64,000 nt of DNA from Micrococcales bacterium 31B (GTDB lineage: Bacteria > Actinomycetota > Actinomycetes > Actinomycetales > Dermabacteraceae): positions 588,752 to 652,751 of the forward strand of contig JAFFTF010000001.1 in NCBI GenBank assembly GCA_022803075.1, written 5' to 3'. Under the pieces are notes generated by a model, which was not told the origin of the DNA, did not search any database, and worked only from the letters and a program-made list of their open reading frames with translations. This document shows positions 42,332 through 54,500 of this stretch, in pieces. The position numbers were made by a program, and so were the translations under genes. Position 1 is the stretch's first letter; every line of letters starts with the position of its first letter.

Positions 42332-44266
42332 ATGCCGACTCTGCCCAGCCTGCCGCCCCTGCGTCCGCTCCGCGACACGTTGCAGCGCGCCAAGAAGGCC
42401 GCCACGGCCGTCGATGCGCGACTCGGCCTCTCGCGCGGCCTGCCCCGCCCCGAGCACCCGCGGCCCCAGTTCGTGCGCGACACCTGGAAAAGCCTCAACG
42501 GCACGTGGCAGTTCGAGATCGACCAGTCAGATACGGGGCTCGAGCGCGGGCTCCTGCAGCGGCCCCTGCGCCGGGGCATCACGGTGCCGTTCGCGCCCGA
42601 GAGCACCCTCTCGGGGGTCGGCCACACGGGATTCATGGAGGCAGTCTGGTACCGCCGCGACGTGAAGGTCCCGCCCGAATGGCGCGGACGGCGCGTGCTC
42701 TTGCACTTTGGCGCGGTCGACTTCGAGGCCACGGTGTGGGTGAACGGCGTGGAGGTGGCCCGCCATCGCGGGGGCTTCGCGCCGTTTAGCGCCGACATCA
42801 CCGAGCACGCCGTGCCGGGTCGCAGTGCCACCCTCGTCGTGCGAGCCCGAGACCCGAAGAACGGCCCGCAAGCGCGCGGCAAACAGGCCACGTGGGAGCC
42901 CAATACGCACTGCCATTACACGCGCACGACCGGCATCTGGCGGACCGTGTGGCTCGAATCGGTGCCCCTGCGCGCCCACCTTCGCCGCGTCGCGTTCACT
43001 CCCCAGGTGGCAGCCGGGGCCGTGCAGGCCGTGGCCGAGTTAAGCCAGAACGTGACGGGCGCGCGGCTCGAATACCAGGTGCGGTTTGCGGGCGTCGAGG
43101 TGGCCCGCGCGATCATCGCCGCGGACGTTGACCTAGCCCCCTCGGTTACCCTGCAGTTGGCCCCGGAAGACGTGCACCTGTGGGGCCCGGGGGAGCCGCA
43201 CCTGTACGACGTGACCGTGACCCTCACGTGGCCCGGCGGAGCGGGTGAGCAGCGCGTCGAGAGCGACGTGGTGGAGACCTACACCGCTTTGCGCAGCGTG
43301 GCCCTCGAGGGAACGCAGGTGCGCCTGAACGGTCGCCCCGTGTTTCAGCGACTCGTGCTGGACCAGGGCTATTACCCCGACGGCATCATGACGGCACCCA
43401 CCGATGAGGCGCTCGAACTCGACATTCAGCTCGCGCTCGCGGCCGGATTCAACGGAGCGCGCCTGCATCAAAAGGTCTTCGAGGAACGCTACCTGTACCA
43501 CGCCGACCGGCACGGATTCCTGGTGTGGGGCGAATACGCCGATTGGGGCGTCTCGGGGGCGGGGCGGCAGGGCGAGAATCAGCGGCCCCAACTGCACTTC
43601 GTGACGGAATGGATCGCCGTGCTGCGGAGAGACTTTAACCATCCGTCCATCATTGGCTGGTGCCCCCTCAACGAAACGCATCAGCGCCTCACCGACCAGG
43701 TCACCGACCTCGACGATGCCACGCACGCGCTGTACGAGGCCACCAAACTGGCCGACCCGACGCGTCCGGTGATCGACGCGAGCGGATACTCGCATCGCGT
43801 GCCGCACACCGACATCTACGACGCACACACGTACGAGCAGAACCCGCGGCGCCTCGCGCGCGAGGTCGGCGGGCTCGCCTCGGGACGCGCGTTCACGAAT
43901 ACGGGAGCGGACGGAGTCACCTGGTCGCTGCCGTACCGCGGCCAGCCCTATTGGATCAGCGAGTTCGGCGGCATCTGGTGGAATGCCGAGGCGGCGGCGC
44001 GCTCGAAGCGTGGCGGCAACGAGAGTGGCGAGTCGTGGGGCTACGGTGCGCGCGTGCGGTCCGCCGAGGAGTTTTATGAGCGCTTCGCCGGCCTCGTGGG
44101 GGTCCTGCTCGACGACCCCCACATGTTCGGTTACTGCTACACGCAGCTCACCGACGTGTTTCAGGAGCAGAACGGTGTCTACGGCTTCGACCGCACGGCG
44201 AAGTTCGACGTGACGCGGCTCGCGGCGGCGCAGACGCGGCCCGCCGCGTGCGAGGGCGCGGACTAG
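42332..44266 (+). CDS. Glycoside hydrolase family 2 protein (beta-galactosidase/glucuronidase-like)
   Basis: 644 aa, no signal peptide. The order is sugar-binding beta-sandwich (about 45-210: SLNGTWQFEIDQ, YRRDVKVPPEWRGRRVLLHFGAVDF, WVNGVEVARHRGGFAPF), immunoglobulin-like middle domain (about 215-325), then a TIM barrel. Catalytic residues are Glu448 (acid/base, GWCPLNETHQ) and Glu544 (nucleophile, YWISEFGGIWW). At 644 residues it lacks the extra C-terminal domains of LacZ. The exact sugar is unknown. The start at 42332 fits a leaderless promoter; a longer frame from 42257 adds no homology. Confidence 0.92.
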   Translation: MPTLPSLPPLRPLRDTLQRAKKAATAVDARLGLSRGLPRPEHPRPQFVRDTWKSLNGTWQFEIDQSDTGLERGLLQRPLRRGITVPFAPESTLSGVGHTGFMEAVWYRRDVKVPPEWRGRRVLLHFGAVDFEATVWVNGVEVARHRGGFAPFSADITEHAVPGRSATLVVRARDPKNGPQARGKQATWEPNTHCHYTRTTGIWRTVWLESVPLRAHLRRVAFTPQVAAGAVQAVAELSQNVTGARLEYQVRFAGVEVARAIIAADVDLAPSVTLQLAPEDVHLWGPGEPHLYDVTVTLTWPGGAGEQRVESDVVETYTALRSVALEGTQVRLNGRPVFQRLVLDQGYYPDGIMTAPTDEALELDIQLALAAGFNGARLHQKVFEERYLYHADRHGFLVWGEYADWGVSGAGRQGENQRPQLHFVTEWIAVLRRDFNHPSIIGWCPLNETHQRLTDQVTDLDDATHALYEATKLADPTRPVIDASGYSHRVPHTDIYDAHTYEQNPRRLAREVGGLASGRAFTNTGADGVTWSLPYRGQPYWISEFGGIWWNAEAAARSKRGGNESGESWGYGARVRSAEEFYERFAGLVGVLLDDPHMFGYCYTQLTDVFQEQNGVYGFDRTAKFDVTRLAAAQTRPAACEGAD

Positions 44267-44368
44267 TCAGCCTGATCAACGTTTCGCGCCCCCCCCTTTG
44301 CCGTACGAATCCTCTGGCCGGACGCGTGCTGCCACTCGCGAGGCTGGCGGGGGGGACGCGCGGTCCAC

Positions 44369-46054
44369 CTACCCCTGGTGCGGGTACGTGATCGCCGTGG
44401 CCGGGAACAGGGAGGTCTTGATCGAGCGTGGCGAGACCCAGCGCAGCAGGTTCAGGGCCGAACCCGCCTTGTCGTTGGTGCCCGAGGCGCGCGCGCCACC
44501 GAAGGGCTGTTGGCCCACGACGGCGCCCGTGCACTTGTCGTTGATGTAAAAGTTGCCGGCTGCCTGGCGCAGCGCGTCGGTGGCCTGTTCGATGGCGTGC
44601 GGGTCGTCGGCGATGAGGGCGCCCGTGAGGGCATACGGGCTGGTGGAGTCGACGAGCGCGAGCACCCTGCCAAACCCGGCGCGCGGGTCGCGTGCGTACT
44701 CGGGCGCCGCATCGTCGTAGACGTGTACGGCGAGAATGGGCCCGAAGTATTCGCTGGTCAGGGCATCGTCCTCGGGGTCTGCACACACGAGCACGGTGGG
44801 TTCGACATAGTAGCCCACGCTGTCGTCGCAGTGTCCGCCGACGAGCACCTCCACCTGGTCGGCTTGGCGAGCCCGGTCGAGGGCGGCGCGGTTGCGTTCG
44901 AAACTGCGATCGTCGATCACGGGGCCGGTGAAGTTTTTCAGGTCTTCGGGGTCGCCCACGACAAGGCTTGCGACGGCCTCGGCAAGGGAGTCGCGCAGTC
45001 CGGACTCCCAGAGGCTGCGGGGAACGTAGGCCCGCGACGCGGCCGAGCACTTTTGCCCCGAATATTCGAACGCGCCGCGCACGAGCGCCGCGAGGGTGAT
45101 GTCGGCGCGGGCGCTGGGGTGGGCGACGATGAAGTCTTTGCCGCCCGTTTCTCCCACGAGCCGCGGGTAGGTGCGGTAGGTGTCGAGGTTCTCGCCGACG
45201 GTTCGCCACAGGTGCTTAAACGTCGCGGTCGAGCCCGTGAAGTGGATTCCCGCGAGGGCGGGGTGCGCGAGGGCCACCTCGGAGACGTCGAGCCCGTCGC
45301 CCGGCACGAGGGAAATCACGCCGTCGGGCAGGCCCGCCTCGTGCAGCAGGTCCATCGTGAGGTGTGCCGACAGCAACTGGGTGTTCGAGGGCTTCCACAG
45401 GACCACGTTGCCCATGAGGGCAGGCGCCGCCGCGAGGTTAGCGCCGATCGCGGTGAAGTTGAAGGGAGTCACGGCGTACACGAAGCCCTCGAGCGGGCGG
45501 TATTCGCTGCGGTTCCACACCCCCGACGAGTTGGCGGGCGGCTGTTCGGCGAGAATCTGCCGTGCAAAGTGCACGTTGAAGGTGAGAAAGTCGATCAGCT
45601 CGCACGCGGCGTCGATCTCGGCCTGAAAGCAGGTCTTGCCCTGGCCGAGCATCGTGGCGGCGCAGAGGGTGGCACGCCAATTGCGTTCGCCGGGTTGGGC
45701 AAACCTGCCGCTCAGCAGCGTGGCGGCGCGCAGGAAGATGGCGGCACGGTCGTCGAAGCTGAGCGCGGCCCAGGCGGGGGCGGCGGCGAGGGCCGCCTCG
45801 ATGGCCTCCTTCGTCTGCTCCTGGGTGACGTGGGCGCTGGTCGCGAGCACGCGCGCGTGACGTTGGGGGCTGGTCACGGTGAATGCGGTGCCAGCGGGCG
45901 CGACGCTGCGTCCGCCTATTCGCGCCGGAATCTCGACGGGGGCGGTGAAACTGCCGAGCGCGGTGAGCAGGGCGTCGCGCTCGGGGGAGCCGGGCGCGTA
46001 GTTCAGCACGGGTTCGTTGACGGGCGCGGGGGGTGCGGTGATGGCCTGCAGCAT
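44369..46054 (-). CDS. pruA: L-glutamate gamma-semialdehyde (P5C) dehydrogenase
   Basis: 561 aa, full length. It oxidises pyrroline-5-carboxylate/glutamate semialdehyde to glutamate with NAD+. The catalytic Cys336 lies in YSGQKCSAASRAYVP and Glu302 in LVGETGGKDFIV; EGFVYAVTPFNFTAIGANLAAAPALMGN and FTGSTATF bind the cofactor. AAGGAAA precedes the ATG. It lies 11 bases after the proline dehydrogenase gene and forms the second half of proline catabolism. Confidence 0.96.
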   Translation of the reverse strand: MLQAITAPPAPVNEPVLNYAPGSPERDALLTALGSFTAPVEIPARIGGRSVAPAGTAFTVTSPQRHARVLATSAHVTQEQTKEAIEAALAAAPAWAALSFDDRAAIFLRAATLLSGRFAQPGERNWRATLCAATMLGQGKTCFQAEIDAACELIDFLTFNVHFARQILAEQPPANSSGVWNRSEYRPLEGFVYAVTPFNFTAIGANLAAAPALMGNVVLWKPSNTQLLSAHLTMDLLHEAGLPDGVISLVPGDGLDVSEVALAHPALAGIHFTGSTATFKHLWRTVGENLDTYRTYPRLVGETGGKDFIVAHPSARADITLAALVRGAFEYSGQKCSAASRAYVPRSLWESGLRDSLAEAVASLVVGDPEDLKNFTGPVIDDRSFERNRAALDRARQADQVEVLVGGHCDDSVGYYVEPTVLVCADPEDDALTSEYFGPILAVHVYDDAAPEYARDPRAGFGRVLALVDSTSPYALTGALIADDPHAIEQATDALRQAAGNFYINDKCTGAVVGQQPFGGARASGTNDKAGSALNLLRWVSPRSIKTSLFPATAITYPHQG

Positions 46055-46065
46055 GAGGTTTCCTT

Positions 46066-46998
46066 TTAGTGGCGGCCCACGAGGGAGCGGGCGAAGAACA
46101 TGAGGTTGGCGGGGCGTTCGGCGAGGCGGCGGGTCAGGTAGCCGTACCAGTCGGTGCCGTAGGGCACGTACACGCGCACGGTGTGGGTGTTCGCGAGGCG
46201 GCGCTGTTCGAGGGGGCGGATGCCGTACAGCATCTGAAACTCGAACGTTTCGGGCGTGCGCCCCGTGCGCTCGGCGAGGCGCAGGGCCAGGTCGATGAGG
46301 CGCGGGTCGTGGGAGCCGACCATGGGGTAGCCGTCGCCCTCGAACAGTTGGGTGAGGCAGGAGGAGTAGGCGAGGTCGATGGCGGCCGCGTCTCCGACCG
46401 TCACCGAGTCGGGCTCCTGGTACGCGCCCTTCACGAGCCGCACGCGCGAGCCGGTGCCGACGAGGTCGGTGAGGTCACGGGGGGTGCGCCGCAGCATGGC
46501 TTGCGCCGCGACGCCGAGATCGGGGTAGTCGGTCCGAAGCTGATGTGCGGCTGCGAGGGTGTGGTCGGTGGTGGTGTGGTCTTCCATATCCAAGGTGACG
46601 CGGGAGCCCTGGCCGTACGCGGCGGCCAGTATGCGGCGGGCATTCTCGGACGCGAAGGTGGGCCCGTCCCTGCCCAGCAGCTGACCCAGCGCGCTGAGTT
46701 TGACTGACACCTCGGCGCCCACGGCGAGGTCGCGGGCCGCGAGCTCGCGCAGGAGGTCGAGGTAGGCGGTCACGGTGGCTTCGGCGTCGGCCGGGTCCCG
46801 GACGTATTCGCCGAGGTGGTCGCACGTGACGGAGAGGTGGTCGTGGGTGAGGGTGTCGATGGCGGTCACGACGGAGTCCGTCGTTTCGCCGGGCACGAAG
46901 CGGTGCACGACGTCCCGGGTGAGGGGTGACCTCACCATGAGATCGCGGACCCGATGGTTGGCCGAGAGCGCGAGGAGGGGTTTCTTCAATACGTACAT
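46066..46998 (-). CDS. putB: Proline dehydrogenase
   Basis: 310 aa, the monofunctional FAD-dependent form. It oxidises proline to pyrroline-5-carboxylate at the membrane surface. Typical motifs are VSVKLSALGQLLG, VTLDMEDHTTTDHTLAAA, RVRLVKGAYQEPDSV, TFEFQMLYGIRPLEQRRLA and the closing HTVRVYVPYGTDWYGYLTRRLAERPAN. AAAGG precedes the ATG. First gene of the catabolic pair, divergent from a TetR gene across a palindromic site. Confidence 0.95.
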   Translation of the reverse strand: MYVLKKPLLALSANHRVRDLMVRSPLTRDVVHRFVPGETTDSVVTAIDTLTHDHLSVTCDHLGEYVRDPADAEATVTAYLDLLRELAARDLAVGAEVSVKLSALGQLLGRDGPTFASENARRILAAAYGQGSRVTLDMEDHTTTDHTLAAAHQLRTDYPDLGVAAQAMLRRTPRDLTDLVGTGSRVRLVKGAYQEPDSVTVGDAAAIDLAYSSCLTQLFEGDGYPMVGSHDPRLIDLALRLAERTGRTPETFEFQMLYGIRPLEQRRLANTHTVRVYVPYGTDWYGYLTRRLAERPANLMFFARSLVGRH

Positions 46999-47025
46999 GG
47001 TGTCGCCTTTGATCGCATGTGAGCC

Positions 47026-47049
47026 CTAATCGTACAATCGAACGATTAG
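47026..47049. promoter_or_regulatory. Inverted repeat (operator) between proline dehydrogenase and TetR genes
   Basis: CTAATCGT and its exact complement ACGATTAG are separated by eight bases, 28 bases before the proline dehydrogenase start. A symmetric AT-containing site beside a divergent TetR gene is the usual layout of an autoregulated TetR operator controlling both genes. Confidence 0.75.
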
Positions 47050-47211
47050 CGCGGCAAGGGTTTGAAAAACTCTCGTGAGCGACAGCAAAGGGGCAGGTGG
47101 CAGTCGATTGCCCGGATACTCGCCGACAACTGAACCTCTTCGGTAAGGTGGGCCGAGCGCGGGCAACGGTCGGCCGCCGCGAACAAGGAACCTGATCGGA
47201 CGGGAGGCGAC

Positions 47212-47832
47212 ATGGCGGAACAGAGCAGCGGACCGCGCCGCATGAGCCCCGCCGAGCGCCGCGACCAGATCATCCAGGCCGCTCGCCCCATGCTCGGCGA
47301 GCGCGGCCTGCACGCCTGCACAATTCGCGACATCGCCCACGCGGCTCGTGTCGCCGTCGGCACCGTGACCTACCACTTCAGCGGCATCGCCGAGATCTTG
47401 GCGGCGAGTCTCGATGCCGAGATGACCGACTATTCGGCCCGGCATATGCGCGCCGCTCAGGCGCAGGACGGGCCGGCCGCGTGCCGGATCCTCGTCGACG
47501 GTCTCATCGCGGACGGCCCCGTAGCCACCAGGCACTGGAGTCTTTGGCTCGACTTCTGGGCCCTCGCGGCTCACGATGCCGAATACTCCAGTTGGCAGCG
47601 GCGCGTCTACGAGGCGCTGCATGAGTGCTGCGAGACCGCGCTGGGGGGCCTGGCGCCCGCCATTGAGTTTGTGGCCCTCATGGATGGCCTCGTGGTGCAG
47701 ACCTACGTGCAGGGTTCGCGGCTCACGCCGGCCGAGGCGCGCGCGACGTTGCACGCGTGGCTTGACCGGTTCGAGGCATGGGGTGGGATTGGCTCGGCAG
47801 GTGGGGCGACGCCGACGCCGCGCACCGATTAG
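47212..47832 (+). CDS. TetR-family transcriptional regulator
   Basis: 206 aa. The N-terminal DNA-binding domain reads RRDQIIQAARPMLGERGLHACTIRDIAHAARVAVGTVTYHFSGIAEIL (helix-turn-helix around residues 38-62), and the C-terminal part (HWSLWLDFWALAAHDAEYSSW, IEFVALMDGLVVQTYVQGSRL) matches the BetI-like ligand domain. GGGAGG precedes the ATG. It probably controls the divergent proline catabolic genes, with proline or P5C as possible signals (inference). Its end overlaps the convergent quinone oxidoreductase by four bases. Confidence 0.9.
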   Translation: MAEQSSGPRRMSPAERRDQIIQAARPMLGERGLHACTIRDIAHAARVAVGTVTYHFSGIAEILAASLDAEMTDYSARHMRAAQAQDGPAACRILVDGLIADGPVATRHWSLWLDFWALAAHDAEYSSWQRRVYEALHECCETALGGLAPAIEFVALMDGLVVQTYVQGSRLTPAEARATLHAWLDRFEAWGGIGSAGGATPTPRTD

Positions 47833-48806
47833 ATGCGCAATAGCACCTTGCCGGTGGTGAGTCGGCCCTCGAGCGCGCGATGCGCCTCGGCGGCCTCCGC
47901 GAGGTCGAACACGCTGCCCACGTTGAAATCGAGCTTCTGCAGCGCCACCTGCTCGAAGATGTCATTCGAGCGGGCCTTCAGTTCTTCGCGCGACGCTATG
48001 AAGTCGCCGAGCGAGGGGCGCGTGATGGTCAGCGAACCGCCGGCATTGAGCCGCTGCACATCAAACGGTGGCACCTGGCCGCTCGCGCCACCAAAGATCA
48101 CGAGTGTGCCGCGGCGCCGCAGTGACGCGAGCGAGGCATCGAAGGTGGCCTGGCCGACGCCGTCGTAGACCGCCGCGACGCCCGCGCCGTCGGTGAACTG
48201 CTTGACGGCGTCGACGATGTCCTCTCGGTCGTATCGAATGATGTCGCTCGCGCCGTTCGCGCGCGCGATCGCGGCCTTCTCGTCGGTCGAGACCGTCGCG
48301 ATGACGCGGGCGCCCTTGGCTGTGGCCAGCTGAGTGAGGAGTTGGCCGACGCCACCGGCCGCGGCGTGCACGAGGAGGGTGTCGCCGGATTGCACCCGGT
48401 AGGAGTCATTGACGAGAAAGTGTGCCGTCATCCCCTGCAGCGGCATGGCCGCGGCCGTCTGATCGTCGATGAAGGTGGGCACGGAGACGAGCTTCGCGGT
48501 CGGTACGACCACGTATTCGGCATAACTGCCGGGCGACATCGCCCACGCCACTCTGGCGCCCGAGACGAAACGCTTGTCGTCGGGGGCTCCGCCGCCGCTC
48601 GCGACGACGGTGCCCGTACCCTCGAGGCCAAGGGTAAGAGGCAGGGGTAGGGGGTAGACGCCCGCGCGGTGGTAGGTGTCAATGAAATTGACGCCCGCGT
48701 AGGTCACGTGCACGAGGGCTTCGCCCGGACCGGGCGTGGGGGCTTCGATGTCGTCGACCTGCAAGACCGAGGCGTCGCCCGTGGTTTCAATGCGAATGGC
48801 TTTCAT
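47829..48806 (-). CDS. qor: NADPH:quinone oxidoreductase (zeta-crystallin type)
   Basis: 325 aa, a zinc-free medium-chain dehydrogenase. Features are AGVNFIDTYHRAGVYPLPLPLTLG, the Rossmann turn VHAAAGGVGQLLTQLATAKGA, YDGVGQATFDASLASLRRRGTLV, and the C-terminal HRALEGRLTTGKVLLRI. It reduces quinones by one electron using NADPH. It stands alone between TetR and argC; GTGAG lies before the ATG. Confidence 0.94.
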   Translation of the reverse strand: MKAIRIETTGDASVLQVDDIEAPTPGPGEALVHVTYAGVNFIDTYHRAGVYPLPLPLTLGLEGTGTVVASGGGAPDDKRFVSGARVAWAMSPGSYAEYVVVPTAKLVSVPTFIDDQTAAAMPLQGMTAHFLVNDSYRVQSGDTLLVHAAAGGVGQLLTQLATAKGARVIATVSTDEKAAIARANGASDIIRYDREDIVDAVKQFTDGAGVAAVYDGVGQATFDASLASLRRRGTLVIFGGASGQVPPFDVQRLNAGGSLTITRPSLGDFIASREELKARSNDIFEQVALQKLDFNVGSVFDLAEAAEAHRALEGRLTTGKVLLRI

Positions 48807-48909
48807 GGCTATATCTCACCACAGCGGTTGCGGCGGAGGGGCGCATCCCGCCTGCTCTGACGGGATGTGACGCGCGGCGCAACGGTCTTGCAGTGTGGGC
48901 GCGGATGCA

Positions 48910-48943
48910 TGAATATTCTTGCGGTACCCTGTATAGTTATGCG
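48910..48943 (+). promoter_or_regulatory. Tandem ARG boxes over the argC promoter
   Basis: TGAATATTCTTGCG (48910-48923) and TGTATAGTTATGCG (48930-48943) match the ARG-box pattern TGNATAWWWATNCA at about 11 and 12 of 14 positions, with start-to-start spacing of 20 bases (about 21 in Escherichia coli). The second box contains the -10 hexamer TATAGT (48932-48937), seven bases before the ATG at 48945. ArgR binding here would block transcription of the whole operon. Confidence 0.75.
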
Positions 48944-48944
48944 C

Positions 48945-50096
48945 ATGAGTGAGATTTTGGCTGATGCCCCCTCCGGGCAGGCACACGAGTCGTCAGTCAC
49001 TGCGGTGAAGCAGGGGTCACCAGCAGAGACCTTGAGCGTCGCCATCGCAGGAGCGAGTGGCTATGCAGGCGGCGAAATCGCGCGATTGCTCATCGGGCAT
49101 CCGCGCTTCGAGGTGAAGACCGTGACCGCTCACTCCAACGCGGGAGATGCATTCAGCCTGCATCACCCGCACCTTATACCTCTCGCGCACCTCGTGCTCG
49201 AACCCACCACCGCCGAAACCCTCTCGGGCCACGACATCGTCTTCTTCGCGCTGCCCCACGGGGCCTCCGGTGCCCTCGCGGCCACCCTCGCGTCCGAGGC
49301 CGAAACCCACGGCACGCCCCTGCCCCTGCTCATCGACTGCGGCGCCGACCACCGCCTCACGAGCGCGACCGACTGGGCCGACTACTACGGCGACGGCTAC
49401 GCCGGCTCCTGGGCCTACGGCATGCCAGAGTTGGTGGCCGCCGGCACCACCACGGGCAAGCAGCGCGATCGCCTCGCGGGCGAGCGCCGCATCGCCGTGC
49501 CCGGCTGCAACGTCACCGCCGTGAGCCTCGCGCTCGCGCCCCTCGCCACCCTGATCGACACCGAAGACCTCACGGCAACCCTCGCGGTGGGCGTCTCCGG
49601 CGCCGGCAAGAGCCTCAAAACCCACCTGCTCGCGAGCGAAATGCTGGGTTCGGCCGCCCCCTACGCCGTCGGCGGCAGCCACCGGCACATCCCCGAAATC
49701 GCCCAGAACCTCCAGGTCGCGGGCGCCGGGACCGTCAAATTGTCGTTCACTCCCGTGCTCGTACCCATGTCGCGCGGCATCCTCGCGACGTGCACCGCGC
49801 GCCTGCAGCCCGGAGTCACCGAGGTCGACATTGCCGCCGCCTACGCCGCCGCCTACGACTCAGAACCCTTCGTCACCGTGCTGCCCACAGGGCAATGGCC
49901 CACCACCAATCAAGTGCTCGGCTCCAACTCGGTGGTCCTGCAATTCGCCTATGATTCGCGAGCCGGTAAGCTCGTAGTGATCAGCGCCGTTGATAATCTC
50001 GGCAAGGGCACCGCCGGTGCCGCCATCCAGTCCGCCAACCTCGCCGTAGGCCTCCCCGAGGCCACGGGACTACCGATTCAAGGAGTTGCCCCATGA
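48945..50096 (+). CDS. argC: N-acetyl-gamma-glutamyl-phosphate reductase
   Basis: 383 aa. Third step of arginine synthesis, NADPH-dependent reduction of N-acetylglutamyl phosphate. The Rossmann start [20 protein letters not shown], the active-site Cys in [17 protein letters not shown], and GSHRHIPEI are clear. Starting at 48945 the protein carries a 31-residue leader before the usual beginning of ArgC; this start fits a leaderless transcript from the TATAGT element. An internal TTG at 49032 would give exactly the family length. It overlaps argJ by four bases (ATGA). Confidence 0.95.
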   Translation: MSEILADAPSGQAHESSVTAVKQGSPAETLSVAIAGASGYAGGEIARLLIGHPRFEVKTVTAHSNAGDAFSLHHPHLIPLAHLVLEPTTAETLSGHDIVFFALPHGASGALAATLASEAETHGTPLPLLIDCGADHRLTSATDWADYYGDGYAGSWAYGMPELVAAGTTTGKQRDRLAGERRIAVPGCNVTAVSLALAPLATLIDTEDLTATLAVGVSGAGKSLKTHLLASEMLGSAAPYAVGGSHRHIPEIAQNLQVAGAGTVKLSFTPVLVPMSRGILATCTARLQPGVTEVDIAAAYAAAYDSEPFVTVLPTGQWPTTNQVLGSNSVVLQFAYDSRAGKLVVISAVDNLGKGTAGAAIQSANLAVGLPEATGLPIQGVAP

Positions 50097-51271
50097 GCGT
50101 CACCGCCGCACAGGGATTCACCGCCGCCGGAGTCGCCGCCGGCCTCAAGTCCACCGGCAAGCCCGACGTCTCACTCGTCGTGAACACCGGCCCCGAGAAG
50201 GTCGCTGCGGGCGTCTTCACCACGAACCGCATCTGCGCCGCCCCCGTGCTGTGGTCCCGCCAGGCCATCGCCGACGGGCGCCTCGACGCCGTGATCCTCA
50301 ACTCCGGCGGCGCGAACGCCTGCACCGGGTCACCCGGGTTTCTCGACTCTCATCGCACGGCAGAACACGTCGCCGCGCAGCTGGGCCTCAGCGCCCAAGA
50401 CGTCGCCGTCTGCTCGACCGGGCTCATCGGCGTGCGCCTGCCCATGGAGAACCTCCTCTCGGGCGCGGACGCCGCGGTGGCTGGCCTGGCCGATACCGAC
50501 GCCGCTGGCCTCGCCGCAGCCCAAGCCATCATGACCACCGACACCGTGCACAAGGTCGCTGCGGCCAGCACCACGAGCGGCGGCGTCACGGTCACCGTCG
50601 GCGGCATGGCGAAGGGCGCCGGCATGCTCGCGCCCGGCATGGCGACCATGCTCGTCGTCATCACGACCGATGCCGTGCTCGACGCAGCCTCCGCCCAGGA
50701 GGCGCTCGGCCGCGCCACCCGGCACTCCTTCGAGCGCGTCGACTCCGACGGCTGCATGTCCACCAACGACACCGTGATACTGCTGGCCAACGGTGCCAGC
50801 GGGGCCACCCTCGCGTCCGAAGAATTTCAGGCCCTGCTCGATACCGTCTGCGCGAGCCTTGCCCGCCAACTTGTGGCCGACGCCGAGGGCGCGAGCCACG
50901 ACATCGCGGTCACCGTCACCCGCGCCAACAGCGAGGCCGGCGCCGAGGCGGTGGCTCGGGCCATCACCCGCTCAAACCTGTTCAAGGCCGCAGTTTTTGG
51001 TAACGACCCCAACTGGGGCCGCGTGCTCGCCGCCGCCGGCACCGTACCCGAATCGGTCGCCGAGTTCGACCCCACCACCATCGACGTCTCCATCAACGGC
51101 ATCATGGTGTGCCGCGGCGGAGGGGTCGGCGAGGACCGCGACCTGGTAGACATGACTCCCCGCGAAACGCGCGTGCTGGTCGACCTGAAGAGCGGCGACC
51201 ACGAGGTCACCGTGTGGACCAACGACCTCACCCACGATTACGTCGAAGAGAACAGCGCCTACTCGTCATGA
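50093..51271 (+). CDS. argJ: Bifunctional ornithine acetyltransferase / N-acetylglutamate synthase
   Basis: 392 aa proenzyme. The self-cleavage site is clear in [22 protein letters not shown], with Thr185 becoming the N-terminal nucleophile of the beta chain. The oxyanion region [15 protein letters not shown] and the ending [21 protein letters not shown] are conserved. It transfers the acetyl group from acetylornithine to glutamate, so the pathway is cyclic and no argE is needed. It is coupled at both ends by four-base overlaps. Confidence 0.97.
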   Translation: MSVTAAQGFTAAGVAAGLKSTGKPDVSLVVNTGPEKVAAGVFTTNRICAAPVLWSRQAIADGRLDAVILNSGGANACTGSPGFLDSHRTAEHVAAQLGLSAQDVAVCSTGLIGVRLPMENLLSGADAAVAGLADTDAAGLAAAQAIMTTDTVHKVAAASTTSGGVTVTVGGMAKGAGMLAPGMATMLVVITTDAVLDAASAQEALGRATRHSFERVDSDGCMSTNDTVILLANGASGATLASEEFQALLDTVCASLARQLVADAEGASHDIAVTVTRANSEAGAEAVARAITRSNLFKAAVFGNDPNWGRVLAAAGTVPESVAEFDPTTIDVSINGIMVCRGGGVGEDRDLVDMTPRETRVLVDLKSGDHEVTVWTNDLTHDYVEENSAYSS

Positions 51272-52246
51272 CCTTTCAACTCCGCCCCGATGCCGAGAAC
51301 AGCCTCGAGACCGCGAAATCCAAGGCCAAGGTGCTGATCGAGGCGCTGCCCTGGATCGAGCACTATCGCGGCGCGCTCGTCGTCATCAAGTACGGCGGCA
51401 ACGCCATGGTCAGCGAAGAACTCAAACGCGCATTCGCAGAAGACATCGTGTTCATGCGCGCGGCTGGCCTTCACCCGGTGGTTGTGCATGGCGGCGGACC
51501 ACAAATTAACGCCATGCTGAAGCGGCTCGGCATCGAGAGCGAGTTCCGAGGCGGCCTGCGCTACACGACGCCCGAAACGATGGACGTCGTGCGCATGGTC
51601 TTGCTCGGGCAGGTGGGCCGCGAGATCGTCGGCCTCATCAATCAACACGGGCCGCACGCCGTCGGACTCTCGGGCGAGGACGCCATGCTGCTGAAGGCCG
51701 TGCGCCGCACCGCGACCGTGGAGGGCGAAAGCGTGGACGTCGGCCTCGTGGGCGACGTCGTGGCCGTCGACCCGCGCGCCGTCACGGACCTGCTCGACGC
51801 GGGCCGGATTCCCGTCGTCTCCACCATCGCCCCCGAGATCGACGAGCACGGCAACGCGACCGGGCAGGTGCTCAACATCAACGCCGACACCGCGGCGTCG
51901 GCGCTCGCGGTCGCGCTCGGAGCGCGCAAGCTCGTGATGCTCACCGACGTCGAGGGCCTGTACGCCAAGTGGCCTGACCGGTCGTCGCTGATCAGCGAGA
52001 TCACGTCGAGCGATCTGCGCGACATGCTGCCCACACTCGTCTCGGGCATGGTTCCCAAAATGGAGGCGTGCCTGCGCGCGGTGGACGGCGGCGTCTCCAC
52101 GGCGGCCATCGTCGACGGCCGCGTGCCCCACTCGCTGCTGGTTGAGGTGTTCACCTCTGAGGGCAGCGGCACGCAGGTGGTCAACGACGAACCGCAGGCC
52201 GCCGCCGGCCAGTCTCCCACGTCCACCCCCGTCACCAAGGACGCCG

Positions 52247-52254
<8 letters not shown>
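51268..52254 (+). CDS. argB: Acetylglutamate kinase
   Basis: 328 aa. It phosphorylates N-acetylglutamate. Conserved stretches are [62 protein letters not shown] and [17 protein letters not shown] sequence (here [21 protein letters not shown]). The arginine-sensing N-terminal helix ([22 protein letters not shown]) indicates the feedback-inhibited hexameric form. The last 30 residues are a low-complexity Pro/Ser/Thr tail that runs into argD. Confidence 0.97.
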
Positions 52255-54498
<2,244 letters not shown>

Positions 54499-54500
54499 GC

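Noticed and set aside
44267..44368. Terminator between GH2 and P5C dehydrogenase genes
   Set aside because: Only C and G runs are present; no stem of convincing length with a tail was found.
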